NCBI GenBank assembly: GCA_002067555.1
Contig: MVQQ01000252.1
Location: 1-25,426, forward strand
Source: Syntrophorhabdus sp. PtaB.Bin184
GTDB lineage: Bacteria > Desulfobacterota > Syntrophorhabdia > Syntrophorhabdales > Syntrophorhabdaceae
Direction of reading: 5' to 3'
Length of the DNA: 25,426 nucleotides
The notes beneath the pieces were generated by a model, which had not been told where the DNA came from, made no database searches, and saw nothing but the letters and a program-made list of their open reading frames with translations. The position numbers were made by a program, and so were the translations under genes. Shown one piece after another: positions 7,201 to 14,401 of the stretch (positions are counted from its first letter, which is position 1; the number at the start of each line of letters is the position of its first letter).

Positions 7201-8481
7201 ACGCCCCAGCATGTGAAGGATCTGCGCGTAGAAACACAGGAGATCAGCGCTCCGGTAATAGCGGAGCCATGCCATCGATCTGGCCGCTTCCCGGTAGTTT
7301 CCTTTCCTGGCATGTTCTATGGCCAGTCTTACGTTCTTCTCATCAAGCCCCTCCGTGGCGCTTTCCGTTACGCCCGGCCAGTCCATGAGGGGTGAAGGCG
7401 CTGCAGCGTGTTCCTGATATGTCCACAGCGGAGGTGACTGTACAAGATCAAGACCTTCCTGCCGGGGCATCTCGCGCCATGCCGGGTCCTCGCCGAATAA
7501 AGAGTCGGGATCGATGTCCTTTTGCCGGGCGTAATATGCCACCAGGCTGTCGTAGAGCGGATACCATGAGTATGTTCGGAGACCGCCGTTGCACACCCAT
7601 GTGTCGATACTCTCGATATGCTTCATATACTCCTTTTCAGACATGTGTCTAAGGTAATCGTCCAGGGCCGGATAGTCAGCAAATTCGCGGAAGTCTATGA
7701 AGCATTCCTTCGGAATGTACTCCTCGATATTGGGACACCCCAGGTATACGGGCACCGTCCGCGATTCAAGTGCGTCAAGTATCTTGTCGACATAACCGCG
7801 GGCGAAGACCGGATCGGCGGTGTTCTCAAAACAAAGGGCGTACCTGTATTGGGAAAGCGTCTGCAGTTTCTTGTTGTTCTCCACCTGGCCCCTGTAATTG
7901 GGCAGAAAATAAGGGACCATGCCGTAGACGTCAAAGGCAATGTCCGAGTTCATTTCAAACCACAGAGCGGCTTCGATCCTTTTCGAGTAGAGCTCGCCGG
8001 GAACTGACGAATGCTTGTTGCCGTTGATCATGCATATTGCAGGTTTTCGTTCGCGGTGAGGATACTTGACCTTTCGTCGAGCCAGATCGTCGGTGATAAT
8101 GAAATCCTCGCTGTCTCCGAACCACGGATGAAACCCCTGTCGCGGAATATGACATTTGGAGAACCCGTAGTTGTCCACGAGATGGTCGTAGAACGTGAAT
8201 ACGTGATCGAACCTGTCCCAGATGTCCTTGTCGTACTGGCCGGGGAGCACAACGGTCGGTTCCGTGAGGAACAGGACGTTGAGACCCTTCATGGGCCCGT
8301 AATAGCTGAAGGCGTCCATGTAGAAGTAGAGATCGCAGTCCGCGATCGGCCTGCTCGTATAGGTCAACGAGACGCTTCCCCGCCTCATCGAAAAGACGAA
8401 GTCCGGCTTCAAGTGTGCATATACCACATTCATTCTCATCCTGATAGGGCCTCCGGCTGTTCCCGTACCGTTCACTATCAT
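4300..8481 (-). CDS. Giant multidomain glycosyltransferase (GT10-like + two GT2 + TPR)
   Basis: A 1393-residue soluble protein. Residues ~40-315 resemble the family GT10 (alpha-1,3-fucosyltransferase) C-terminal fold: YRYALCFENT at 212-221, then GYVDKILDALESRTVPVYLG at 229-248 and a Phe-Ile acceptor segment. The usual Thr-Glu-Lys of GT10 is Val-Asp-Lys here. A short TPR-like stretch lies at ~380-450. A first GT2 domain (~486-710) has DAG at 571-573 in place of DXD. TPR repeats follow (~740-960). A second GT2 domain (~994-1180) is intact, with DTGSTDRT and HDADE (D1071, D1073), and more TPRs run to ~1380. GGAGGA six bases upstream supports the ATG at 8481. It is the last gene of the operon, convergent with flaF. 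It probably builds or transfers the flagellin glycan; TPRs may hold the protein acceptor. The acceptor is inferred. Confidence 0.9.
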   Translation of the reverse strand: MIVNGTGTAGGPIRMRMNVVYAHLKPDFVFSMRRGSVSLTYTSRPIADCDLYFYMDAFSYYGPMKGLNVLFLTEPTVVLPGQYDKDIWDRFDHVFTFYDHLVDNYGFSKCHIPRQGFHPWFGDSEDFIITDDLARRKVKYPHRERKPAICMINGNKHSSVPGELYSKRIEAALWFEMNSDIAFDVYGMVPYFLPNYRGQVENNKKLQTLSQYRYALCFENTADPVFARGYVDKILDALESRTVPVYLGCPNIEEYIPKECFIDFREFADYPALDDYLRHMSEKEYMKHIESIDTWVCNGGLRTYSWYPLYDSLVAYYARQKDIDPDSLFGEDPAWREMPRQEGLDLVQSPPLWTYQEHAAAPSPLMDWPGVTESATEGLDEKNVRLAIEHARKGNYREAARSMAWLRYYRSADLLCFYAQILHMLGRFEAEAVYLRLALQANPRHSPSLRQMETPCSSQEDFRESVLRFAAMIRNGRIEAPTVPGLTSIIIPALDLNDTLRKCLESIGESVSEPLEVVVSKNHATAAPSWLIEAASRNSRLRIVDTERTGYAALCNNAVLKTCGQYILLLDAGGTMLRETLSGMLECMKEHPEYGITVPMSNSSPGIQQIPRTEGLSLEDFHVFAGTFRQRNHNRRTTGFEIDHTCVLIKRSVFDVVGLFNEELETPYSIVNDLRLRALAAGQGTIIASDTCIYLSEGNPHGKDHEKLFNQLWDRFDPRSEVGSRLLPFVVTKNARDSYGKGLLDEAIHAVMEGIKYTPEEPELYYCLAEILMDAKLYGQAMEALQSLPDAEKGSARALEMLGYCQYHTGHAPEAGNCADQTLSLCFDSMRGLNLKGMLASELGDREKAEAFFRTAIDTDPGFADPYVNLGVMKWHAGQTGEALDLIEKGFILSPHTSDFSATYNSAVTALREFPRAETVLLEASRLFPTNKKLSFLYIGVLLQQEKYPEAMRETERSMITFGIDDGILTAALQIREKVGPEMLREDRRKGSLSACMIVKNEEEQIARCLASLKPVADEIIIADTGSTDRTRDICRAFGAQVYDFTWTNDFSEARNFSMSKARGQWVLIHDADEVISPRDYGKLRAILSQDHPKPVAYSLVTRNYSIDSVYEGWTANAGDYPGEEAGKGWFPSPKVRLLINDERFRFENPIHELLEPSLKRAGVGIKACDVVVHHYGQTDPERSQTKAEMYYAIGKKKLETDGETEAALRELAVQARAIGRYDESIELWRRYITINPGSYLPYFNMSGCYFEKEHFEEAFRHAKKAFELNRESKETVQCYAVTSLFRPDPGDSIRVLENLLQRIPPYPTGKMTLAAAFCVTGMRDKGMGYLKEIKDTGYDCSEALYNLSKKFLAAGKSASAIALLECMQESGHVHTDGARLLQESYDALAVGA

Positions 8482-8581
8482 ATGGGTCCTCCATGTTCTT
8501 CGCGATCGTCCCTGTACGGAAAAGGGGACGAGACCTGAAAGTCTGTCATGATTTCATACCTGCGGATCATGTGTTTCGACA

Positions 8582-9184
8582 TCATTCCCCCAGGTCGATA
8601 TGGATCGCCGGCAGGGTCTGCAGCTCCCGGCGGGCGGGCCGAAGCGGTTTGACGCAGCGAAGCTCGCAGACCATCTCCCTGACCATGTTTCTTTCGGTGC
8701 GTGTTTTCTCGAGTATCTGCCGGGCCGTCAGACCCTGGCAGCGGTCCTTGTCCACGAACAACTGCAGTCTCTCGGGTTGCCAGTCCCCCCTGTAGCCATA
8801 GTCCGCACGCCAGTACCCCGGCTGAGAAAAGAAGCCGAAGCTGTTGGGGAAGTAGGGGCGGACGTGGGTCGGGTCTTCCCATGCGTCGTCCGTGGCGCCG
8901 TGGGGGACCCTGATGACGGCCACGGCATCCGGCAATGCGAGGCGCCAGAGCTCCTGCATCAGTCCCAGAGAGTCCCGGATATGCTCGATCACATGGGACA
9001 ACAGGAAAAGCTCGACCGTCCCGTCCTGCAGGTCGATCGGCCTTGCGCGCAGGTTGTCGAGGTCGCAGACGATGTCCACACCAGGAAGGCGAACCGAATC
9101 AAGATTGACCCAGCCCTCCATAGTGTTCCTGCCACAGCCGACGTTCATCCGGTATGGCGGTTTCAATCGGGTCTCCGTGCTCAT
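8582..9184 (-). CDS. Class I SAM-dependent methyltransferase
   Basis: A 200-residue methyltransferase with motif I as MNVGCGRNTMEGWVNLD near residues 13-29 and the post-motif LLSHVIEHI (about 60-68) typical of small type-11-like enzymes in polysaccharide loci. Its substrate is probably a sugar or sugar-linked group. The start at 9184 is preferred over an in-frame start at 9241 because GGAGGTG lies immediately upstream at 9187-9193. It also begins one base after the hddC stop, whereas the longer form would overlap hddC by 56 bases. A gap of 100 bases separates it from the giant glycosyltransferase gene downstream, the largest gap in this operon, and no terminator is visible there. Confidence 0.82.
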   Translation of the reverse strand: MSTETRLKPPYRMNVGCGRNTMEGWVNLDSVRLPGVDIVCDLDNLRARPIDLQDGTVELFLLSHVIEHIRDSLGLMQELWRLALPDAVAVIRVPHGATDDAWEDPTHVRPYFPNSFGFFSQPGYWRADYGYRGDWQPERLQLFVDKDRCQGLTARQILEKTRTERNMVREMVCELRCVKPLRPARRELQTLPAIHIDLGE

Positions 9185-9185
9185 T

Positions 9186-9908
9186 TCACCTCCGTCCCCG
9201 AGAGCTTTCTTCAGTTTGTTCCAGCAGGTAAGCGTGTTCATCCATGTACCGGTATGTTGACGGTATACCTATGTCGGTGAAAAAACCATCCGTTGGGAAG
9301 CCGTAGAACTTAAGGCCGATCAGTCCGGGGAAGAAGTCCTTCTCCAGCGAGAAAGGTCCGGGGGGCATACCTGGTAGGATGGCGCCTGATGTCACGTAGA
9401 CGCCCCTGTTGATGTATCCGCGGTCCCGGGAGTTCTTCTCCAGGAATCCCACGATCTCTCCGGAATCGGCCAACTCCACGGAACCGTACCGGTCGGCGTT
9501 GTCGACGCGTGTAAGGCCCATTGTCATGAGAGCATCCTTCGAATTGTGAAAATCGATAATGTCCCGGAAACTCATTTTGTTGAACGTGTCGCCGTTGAGG
9601 ACGAGGCAATCTCCTCCGCCCGCCGCCTCGAGCGCGTGGGCCAGGGCTCCTCCCGTGCCGAGAGGTGTTGTTTCCTCTGAATAGGCGATCCTGACCTTCC
9701 ACCTCGATCCGTCCTCGAAGTAAGACTTGATGACCTCTCTTCCGTATCCGACGGACAGCATGATGTCTCCGAGTCCCTGGGCGGCGAGGTCGGCGATGAT
9801 GTATTCAAGGAACGGTTTGCCTCCGACGGGTGCCATGGGTTTGGGTACATCGCTCACGGTTTTCTTCAGCCTTGTCCCCATTCCACCAGCGAGTATGATC
9901 GTCTGCAT
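9186..9908 (-). CDS. hddC: D-glycero-alpha-D-manno-heptose 1-phosphate guanylyltransferase
   Basis: A 240-residue nucleotidyltransferase of the sugar-nucleotide pyrophosphorylase fold. The N-terminus reads MQTIILAGGMGTRLKKTVSDV, followed by PKPMAPVGGKPFLEYI, the classic NTP-binding loop and Pro-Lys-Pro motif, and LVLNGDTF near residues 97-104 carries the metal-binding aspartate. By itself it could be a mannose-1-phosphate guanylyltransferase or a glucose-1-phosphate enzyme. The adjacent hddA kinase and gmhB phosphatase in the same operon point to the heptose-specific enzyme, which makes GDP-D-glycero-D-manno-heptose from the 1-phosphate and GTP. It starts five bases after hddA and ends one base before the next methyltransferase. 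Confidence 0.84.
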   Translation of the reverse strand: MQTIILAGGMGTRLKKTVSDVPKPMAPVGGKPFLEYIIADLAAQGLGDIMLSVGYGREVIKSYFEDGSRWKVRIAYSEETTPLGTGGALAHALEAAGGGDCLVLNGDTFNKMSFRDIIDFHNSKDALMTMGLTRVDNADRYGSVELADSGEIVGFLEKNSRDRGYINRGVYVTSGAILPGMPPGPFSLEKDFFPGLIGLKFYGFPTDGFFTDIGIPSTYRYMDEHAYLLEQTEESSRGRR

Positions 9909-9913
9909 GCCTT

Positions 9914-10909
9914 TCAGAGCCCTTCCTCCGCATAGTAGACTATTTGGCTGCCGAGGGTATCGAAGCGGAACGGCACATGGAGGAGGAAATGAAGCGCCTC
10001 CTTCACCTTCTTTCTCTTCTCCGGTTTCACAAAGAAGAGCATGAATCCGCCGCCGCCTGCACCGAGGATCTTGCCTCCTATGGCCCCGTTCTTCCTGGCC
10101 GTGTCGTATATGGTATCGATGTAGGGATTCGAGACCCTGGGGGAGAGGCTCTTCTTGAGTTTCCAGGTTTCGTGAAGGAGCTTGCCGAAGTCCAGCATAT
10201 CCCGTTCTCCGCTCAGGACCGCAAAGGCGTCGTTGACCATGCTCATGAGCGTCTTGTAATCGGTCTTCTTGTCCTCGAGATGGTCCATCTTCTCTTCCTC
10301 TATGTTGGAGGCGGAGCGCGTCACCCCCGTGAAGAACAGGAGAAAGTGTTCCTGAAGATGCTGAAAGGCGTCACGGGATATCGTAACAGGTATCACTTCT
10401 ATATTGTGCTGGCTCCTGAATTCGATCTTGTTGAGGCCTCCGAATGCCGCGGCAACCTGGTCCTGGGAGCCCACGTTCTCCTTGATCATGTTCTGTTCGA
10501 TATGGATGGCTTCGAGGGCGAGCCGTTTCTTGGAGACGATCTTTCCTTTCAGCGCATAGAGAGCGTGAAGAAGACCCACTGTGAAAGCGGAACTGGATGC
10601 CAGTCCGGACATGGCCGGGAGGTCTCCGTCGTGGCTGACCGACAGACCGAAATCGACCTCCATGAAGCGCAAGGTCTCGCGTATCGAGGGATGGATTATG
10701 TCGTCGATCCCGCGGGCCTGTTCCTGCCTGGAATAATTGAGCCTGTACTTGTAGTCGAAAAACGGCGGAAGGCAACGGCAACTGATATAGCAGTACTTAT
10801 TGATCGTTGTCGATAGGACGGCTCCACCGCCATTGTTCTCGTACCAGGTCGGGAAATCGGTCCCCCCACCAAAAAAGGAGATGCGAAAGGGAGTCCTGGT
10901 GATTATCAT
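9914..10909 (-). CDS. hddA: D-glycero-D-manno-heptose 7-phosphate kinase (GHMP family)
   Basis: A 331-residue GHMP kinase with the N-terminal TRTPFRISFFGGGTDFPTW (residues 5-23) that is typical of HddA and related sugar-phosphate kinases. The ATP-binding loop PAMSGLASSSAF is at 98-109 and the third motif, GKILGAGGGGFML, near 285-297. HddA phosphorylates D-glycero-D-manno-heptose 7-phosphate at C1 to the 1,7-bisphosphate, the substrate of GmhB. GGAGGA lies nine bases upstream of the ATG at 10909. Directly upstream of hddC, it forms the core of a GDP-heptose pathway. Fucokinase-like relatives share the fold, but the neighbours favour the heptose role. Confidence 0.88.
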   Translation of the reverse strand: MIITRTPFRISFFGGGTDFPTWYENNGGGAVLSTTINKYCYISCRCLPPFFDYKYRLNYSRQEQARGIDDIIHPSIRETLRFMEVDFGLSVSHDGDLPAMSGLASSSAFTVGLLHALYALKGKIVSKKRLALEAIHIEQNMIKENVGSQDQVAAAFGGLNKIEFRSQHNIEVIPVTISRDAFQHLQEHFLLFFTGVTRSASNIEEEKMDHLEDKKTDYKTLMSMVNDAFAVLSGERDMLDFGKLLHETWKLKKSLSPRVSNPYIDTIYDTARKNGAIGGKILGAGGGGFMLFFVKPEKRKKVKEALHFLLHVPFRFDTLGSQIVYYAEEGL

Positions 10910-10928
10910 TTTTCAACATCCTCCGTCT

Positions 10929-11900
10929 TCATCCGGCTTCTATGTCGAGCGTCGCGAAACAGCCAGTCAGCCTGTCATGGGTTATGAAATATCGGCCGGG
11001 GTTGAGAAGCACGGGAGAGCCTTTTCCGCTGGTCCCCGGGCCTATGCCCGAAATCCTGATCTGGACAGGACCCTCCATGCGTCCGGCTCCTTTTTCATCC
11101 CAGGCCTTTGTCATGAAGATCCCCCATTCGTCATCGGTGTCGTTGACAAGGATGACCTGGTATTTCCCGGGCTGAAGCGACATGCGTCCTCCGCTCAGGA
11201 TCTCCGACGCGACTACCCGCACTGTTCTCGTCTCGTCGGACCGCCACCAGAGTCCGTCACCACGCTCCTTGACCCACATGAAGAACTTGTTGTTGTCACG
11301 GTGTCGGTCGGTGTCCATCATCAGAGAGTCGACGAGAACGAGGCCGTTTTTCCGGAGCATCTCTGCAAACGTATCCTCCGAACTGCCCATATAGTTCTCC
11401 TGGAAGAGGATCGAGGCCCCTTTATTGAGATGCCGGCCCACGTTTGCATAGAACTCTTCGTGCACGTGCCATTGCGAATCCACACGCCTCAGATCGTTCA
11501 GATGGTCCTGGTGGCTCTCGGAAAAGAAATGGGGAGGGTTGGAGACGACGAGGTCCCATTTCTCTGACTCCGGTATGGTTTTCAAGCCATCGGAGAGATA
11601 CACAGAGACCCTCGATCCCAATCCGTTGATCGCTACGGTGTGCTCCATCAGTGCCACAGCCTCCGGGTTGACGTCGGAGAGGCAAAGGGAATCGCAGAGA
11701 CCCTCGGCGAGGAGATAGAACCCAATGAAGCCCGGTCCTGCGCAGAACTCGAAGGCGCGACCTGTTTTGCCGAAAAGATGGCGGGTAACGGGCACGAATG
11801 ACCTGCCGAAACTGCTGCCTCCGCCATCGAGGTCATCCGTCCAGGCGATCCTGATGTTTCCGTATTGTTCGTACTTATACAAGCAGGTCTTTTCTCTCAT
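10929..11900 (-). CDS. Methyltransferase with NPPH motif (HemK-like fold)
   Basis: A 323-residue protein with SAM motif I as AFEFCAGPGFIG near residues 49-60, LSDVNPEAV for the SAM ribose (about 75-83) and the catalytic loop SNPPHF at ~120-125. NPP-type loops occur in methyltransferases acting on amide or amino nitrogens (HemK/PrmC, RsmC) or nucleobases, so an N-methylation of an amino or carbamoyl group is possible. The last ~110 residues form a separate beta-rich segment of unknown role. I chose the ATG at 11900 because it overlaps the carbamoyltransferase stop as ATGA and follows GGAGAAG. A longer frame to 11963 lies inside that gene. The tight coupling to a carbamoyltransferase may mean the two act in sequence. 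Confidence 0.8.
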   Translation of the reverse strand: MREKTCLYKYEQYGNIRIAWTDDLDGGGSSFGRSFVPVTRHLFGKTGRAFEFCAGPGFIGFYLLAEGLCDSLCLSDVNPEAVALMEHTVAINGLGSRVSVYLSDGLKTIPESEKWDLVVSNPPHFFSESHQDHLNDLRRVDSQWHVHEEFYANVGRHLNKGASILFQENYMGSSEDTFAEMLRKNGLVLVDSLMMDTDRHRDNNKFFMWVKERGDGLWWRSDETRTVRVVASEILSGGRMSLQPGKYQVILVNDTDDEWGIFMTKAWDEKGAGRMEGPVQIRISGIGPGTSGKGSPVLLNPGRYFITHDRLTGCFATLDIEAG

Positions 11901-13588
11901 TTCTTCTCCACCAGGTACTTGTTGTTGAACACAAGATAGTCCATCTGGGTTCCCATAAAGCATTCTATGGCTGTCTCGGGCGTCTCAACGATGGGCTGCC
12001 CCATAACATTGAACGATGTGTTGAGGATGACACCCACGCCCGTCTGACGTTTGAATTCCGTTATGAGGTCATAGATCTCGCTGTTCTGCGCCGGGGTGAC
12101 GGTCTGCACGCGCGCGGTCCCGTCCACATGGGTGATTGCCGGAACCTCCCGCGCGCGGCTATCGCGAACGCGGTAGGTGAGGAGCATGTAGGGGGATTCA
12201 TGGTCGGATTCGAAATAGTGTCCGCATTCCTCCAGGCGTACGATGGGAGCAAAGGGCCTGAAGGCCTCCCTGTGCTTGACCTTGCTGTTGAGTATGTCCT
12301 TCATTTCCGCCGGGAAGGGTGCCGTCAGGATCGACCTGTTGCCGAGCGCCCTCGGACCTATCTCCATGCGCCCCGAGAACCATCCAATTATCTTCCCGTT
12401 CTTCATGAAGCCCGCCAGTTGCTCGTGGAGGTTGTCGGGTATCTTGCAGGAAAGCTTTTTCCTGCTGAGTGCTCTTTCTATCTCCGCGTCAGAGTAAGAG
12501 TTGCCAAGGAAAGCATTGTCGATGGGGTGTCTTGGCGCGTCTTTCTCCCGGCTGTAATAGTAGTGGAGGGCCGAGCCGATCGCTGTACCGGCGTCGTTTG
12601 CCGCGGGCTGTATGAAGATGCGCTTGAAGGGTGTCTCGGCCAGAACCCGTCCGTTGGCGACACAGTTGAGCGATACCCCACCCGCCAGACAAAGATTGGG
12701 GCATCGGGTCCGATCGTGAAGATGGTTACAGACATGAAGCATTATCTCTTCCGCCCACGCCTGGACTGCCGCCGCTAGATCGCGATCACGGTCGGTTATT
12801 TCAGATCCCGGCAGTCTCGCAGGTCCGGCGGCCTCCTCGAATTTCCGCGAGAAGCCCGCGTTTTTGCGGTACTGGTAAAGGAAGTAGTCCATATTGATCT
12901 CAAATCTGCCTTCCGGCTTGAGGGTCACGATATCCCGAAAAAGGGGCTCAAAGGTCCGGGGATCGCCGTAAGGCGCAAGCCCCATGACCTTGCCTTCGTC
13001 GCAGTTCCGCAGGAAACCCAGGTGGTCCGTTACCGTTGTGTACAGAAACCCGAGCGACTCCGGGTATCTGATGCAGTAGTCGTCAAAGACGGTCACCCGG
13101 TTCTTTTGGCCGAAACCGATCACCGCACTCTCGAAATCTCCGCACCCGTCTATGGACAAAAGGGCGCCTTCCTCGAACGTCGAGACCAGAAAGGAACTGG
13201 CAAAATGCGCTGTATGGTGGTGACAGAAATAGATCTCACCATCGTAATGCATCATCTCCCTTATTTCCTGTTCGTACCTCGCGAGCCGGTCGGCAAAGCG
13301 GAGGTCCGCGCTGAGACGCGGTGCGGAGTGAGGCAGGTAACGGGTATGATGATGGAATATCTTATCACGGATGATCCTTACCGGGTCATAGGATACGGCC
13401 AGAGCATCGATGTCCTTGAGCGTGATGTTCCGGAACTTCAGGGCTTCTCCTATGGCCAACCCGGGGAAGGCATCCGTGTGCTTGACACCTCTCAGACGTT
13501 CCTCCTCGACGGCATATATCAGCCTGCCGTCCTCTACCAGGGCCGCACATGTATCATGCGTCAGCGTGTGGATACCCAGAACCAGCAT
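11897..13588 (-). CDS. NodU/CmcH-family O-carbamoyltransferase
   Basis: A 563-residue protein of the full family length. The N-terminal ASKHA-like half shows GIHTLTHDTCAALVEDG and EEERLRGVKHTDAFP (residues ~5-42), the metal-binding HHHTAHFASS from H123, and DEGKVMGLAPYGD at 197-209. The C-terminal half has LAGGVSLNCVANG at 301-313, QPAANDAGTAIG at 327-338 and SGRMEIGPRALGNRSI near 403-418. These enzymes transfer a carbamoyl group from carbamoyl phosphate, through carbamoyl-AMP, to a hydroxyl of a sugar or antibiotic (NodU on Nod factors, TobZ on tobramycin). Here the acceptor is probably the flagellin sugar. The ATG at 13588 follows GGAGGAAGG. Confidence 0.93.
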   Translation of the reverse strand: MLVLGIHTLTHDTCAALVEDGRLIYAVEEERLRGVKHTDAFPGLAIGEALKFRNITLKDIDALAVSYDPVRIIRDKIFHHHTRYLPHSAPRLSADLRFADRLARYEQEIREMMHYDGEIYFCHHHTAHFASSFLVSTFEEGALLSIDGCGDFESAVIGFGQKNRVTVFDDYCIRYPESLGFLYTTVTDHLGFLRNCDEGKVMGLAPYGDPRTFEPLFRDIVTLKPEGRFEINMDYFLYQYRKNAGFSRKFEEAAGPARLPGSEITDRDRDLAAAVQAWAEEIMLHVCNHLHDRTRCPNLCLAGGVSLNCVANGRVLAETPFKRIFIQPAANDAGTAIGSALHYYYSREKDAPRHPIDNAFLGNSYSDAEIERALSRKKLSCKIPDNLHEQLAGFMKNGKIIGWFSGRMEIGPRALGNRSILTAPFPAEMKDILNSKVKHREAFRPFAPIVRLEECGHYFESDHESPYMLLTYRVRDSRAREVPAITHVDGTARVQTVTPAQNSEIYDLITEFKRQTGVGVILNTSFNVMGQPIVETPETAIECFMGTQMDYLVFNNKYLVEKK

Positions 13589-13621
13589 GTCCTTCCTCCG
13601 TTACATGTCCATCTCTTGACG

Positions 13622-14401
13622 TCATTTGACAAAATAGCCGTGCGGTTGAGTGGAAAAGGGAAATTTCCTTATCTCGGGGACACTCACGCCGCATTCGCGA
13701 AAATAGTCTTCCACCGCCTTCGTTTCCCCCTGCCACGGGATCAGTCCGTATTCGTCGAGCACCACGAGACCTCCCTTGATGACTAGGGGATACAGTTGTC
13801 CGAGGGCGAAGAGAGTGGGGTCGTAAAGGTCGACGTCAAGGTGAAGCAGGGCTATCCGAAGCCCCGGATTCTCCATCAGGAAATTCGGGACGGTTTCGCG
13901 TATGTCGCCCTCTATCAGCCGGCATCTCTCCACTCCCGCGATGAGGTTGTCCTGATTGTGGATGTCGACGAGACCAAATATCTCTTCCTTGATGTCGACG
14001 GTTTGATATGATCCGGGCGTTTTCCCGTATTTCTCGTAATAGCCTCCGTCCTCTTCCCGGAAGGATTGGAGACCCTGAAAATGATCGAAGCCGAAGACCT
14101 TGCGCGTCCGGTCAGTGGGACAGAACGTCTCGAGCAGTTTGGACCACGTGAAGAAACTGGAGCCGCGGTACACCCCGATCTCGACTATGCACCCCGGCCT
14201 GTCGATGACGTGCTTGAAGAGCTCGTAGTGGGCAAGGAATCGCTGAAGGTGCATTCTGCGCACGTAGACCGGCCATTGCTCCAGGACATGCTGGTAGGAA
14301 TACCCGGCGGAAGAGAGCATCGATTCCATACTGTTCCAGTATTGAAGGTCCTCGGGCCGCTGGTTGCCCTTGGTTTCCGTGTTAGGCGCGGAGCGCTTCA
14401 T
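13622..14401 (-). CDS. TylF/MycF-family sugar O-methyltransferase
   Basis: A 259-residue protein with the macrocin O-methyltransferase pattern: an N-terminal helical part, IVEIGVYRGSSFFTW as SAM motif I, VFGFDHFQG, the metal-binding-type LLHLDVDLYDPT, and KGGLVVLDEYGLIPWQGETKAVEDYF close to the C-terminus. TylF and MycF are Mg-dependent enzymes that O-methylate deoxysugars after attachment to a macrolide. By analogy this one may methylate a hydroxyl of the deoxy-heptose. The start at 14401 has AAGGAG seven bases upstream and overlaps the end of the MiaB-like gene by 20 bases. An in-frame start at 14428 lacks such a site. Confidence 0.87.
   Translation of the reverse strand: MKRSAPNTETKGNQRPEDLQYWNSMESMLSSAGYSYQHVLEQWPVYVRRMHLQRFLAHYELFKHVIDRPGCIVEIGVYRGSSFFTWSKLLETFCPTDRTRKVFGFDHFQGLQSFREEDGGYYEKYGKTPGSYQTVDIKEEIFGLVDIHNQDNLIAGVERCRLIEGDIRETVPNFLMENPGLRIALLHLDVDLYDPTLFALGQLYPLVIKGGLVVLDEYGLIPWQGETKAVEDYFRECGVSVPEIRKFPFSTQPHGYFVK

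Noticed and set aside
6019..7395. 458-residue plus-strand open frame, and 4957-5766 plus strand
   Set aside because: Both are antisense shadows of the giant glycosyltransferase gene. They have no recognisable domains, while the minus strand carries clear GT10, GT2 and TPR motifs.
9185..9241. Longer start for the small methyltransferase
   Set aside because: It overlaps hddC by 56 bases; the GGAGGTG next to 9184 decides for the shorter form.
10929..11900. PrmC/HemK release-factor methyltransferase
   Set aside because: The loop is NPPH rather than NPPY, there is a long extra C-terminal segment, and the gene is not next to prfA. A housekeeping role is unlikely.
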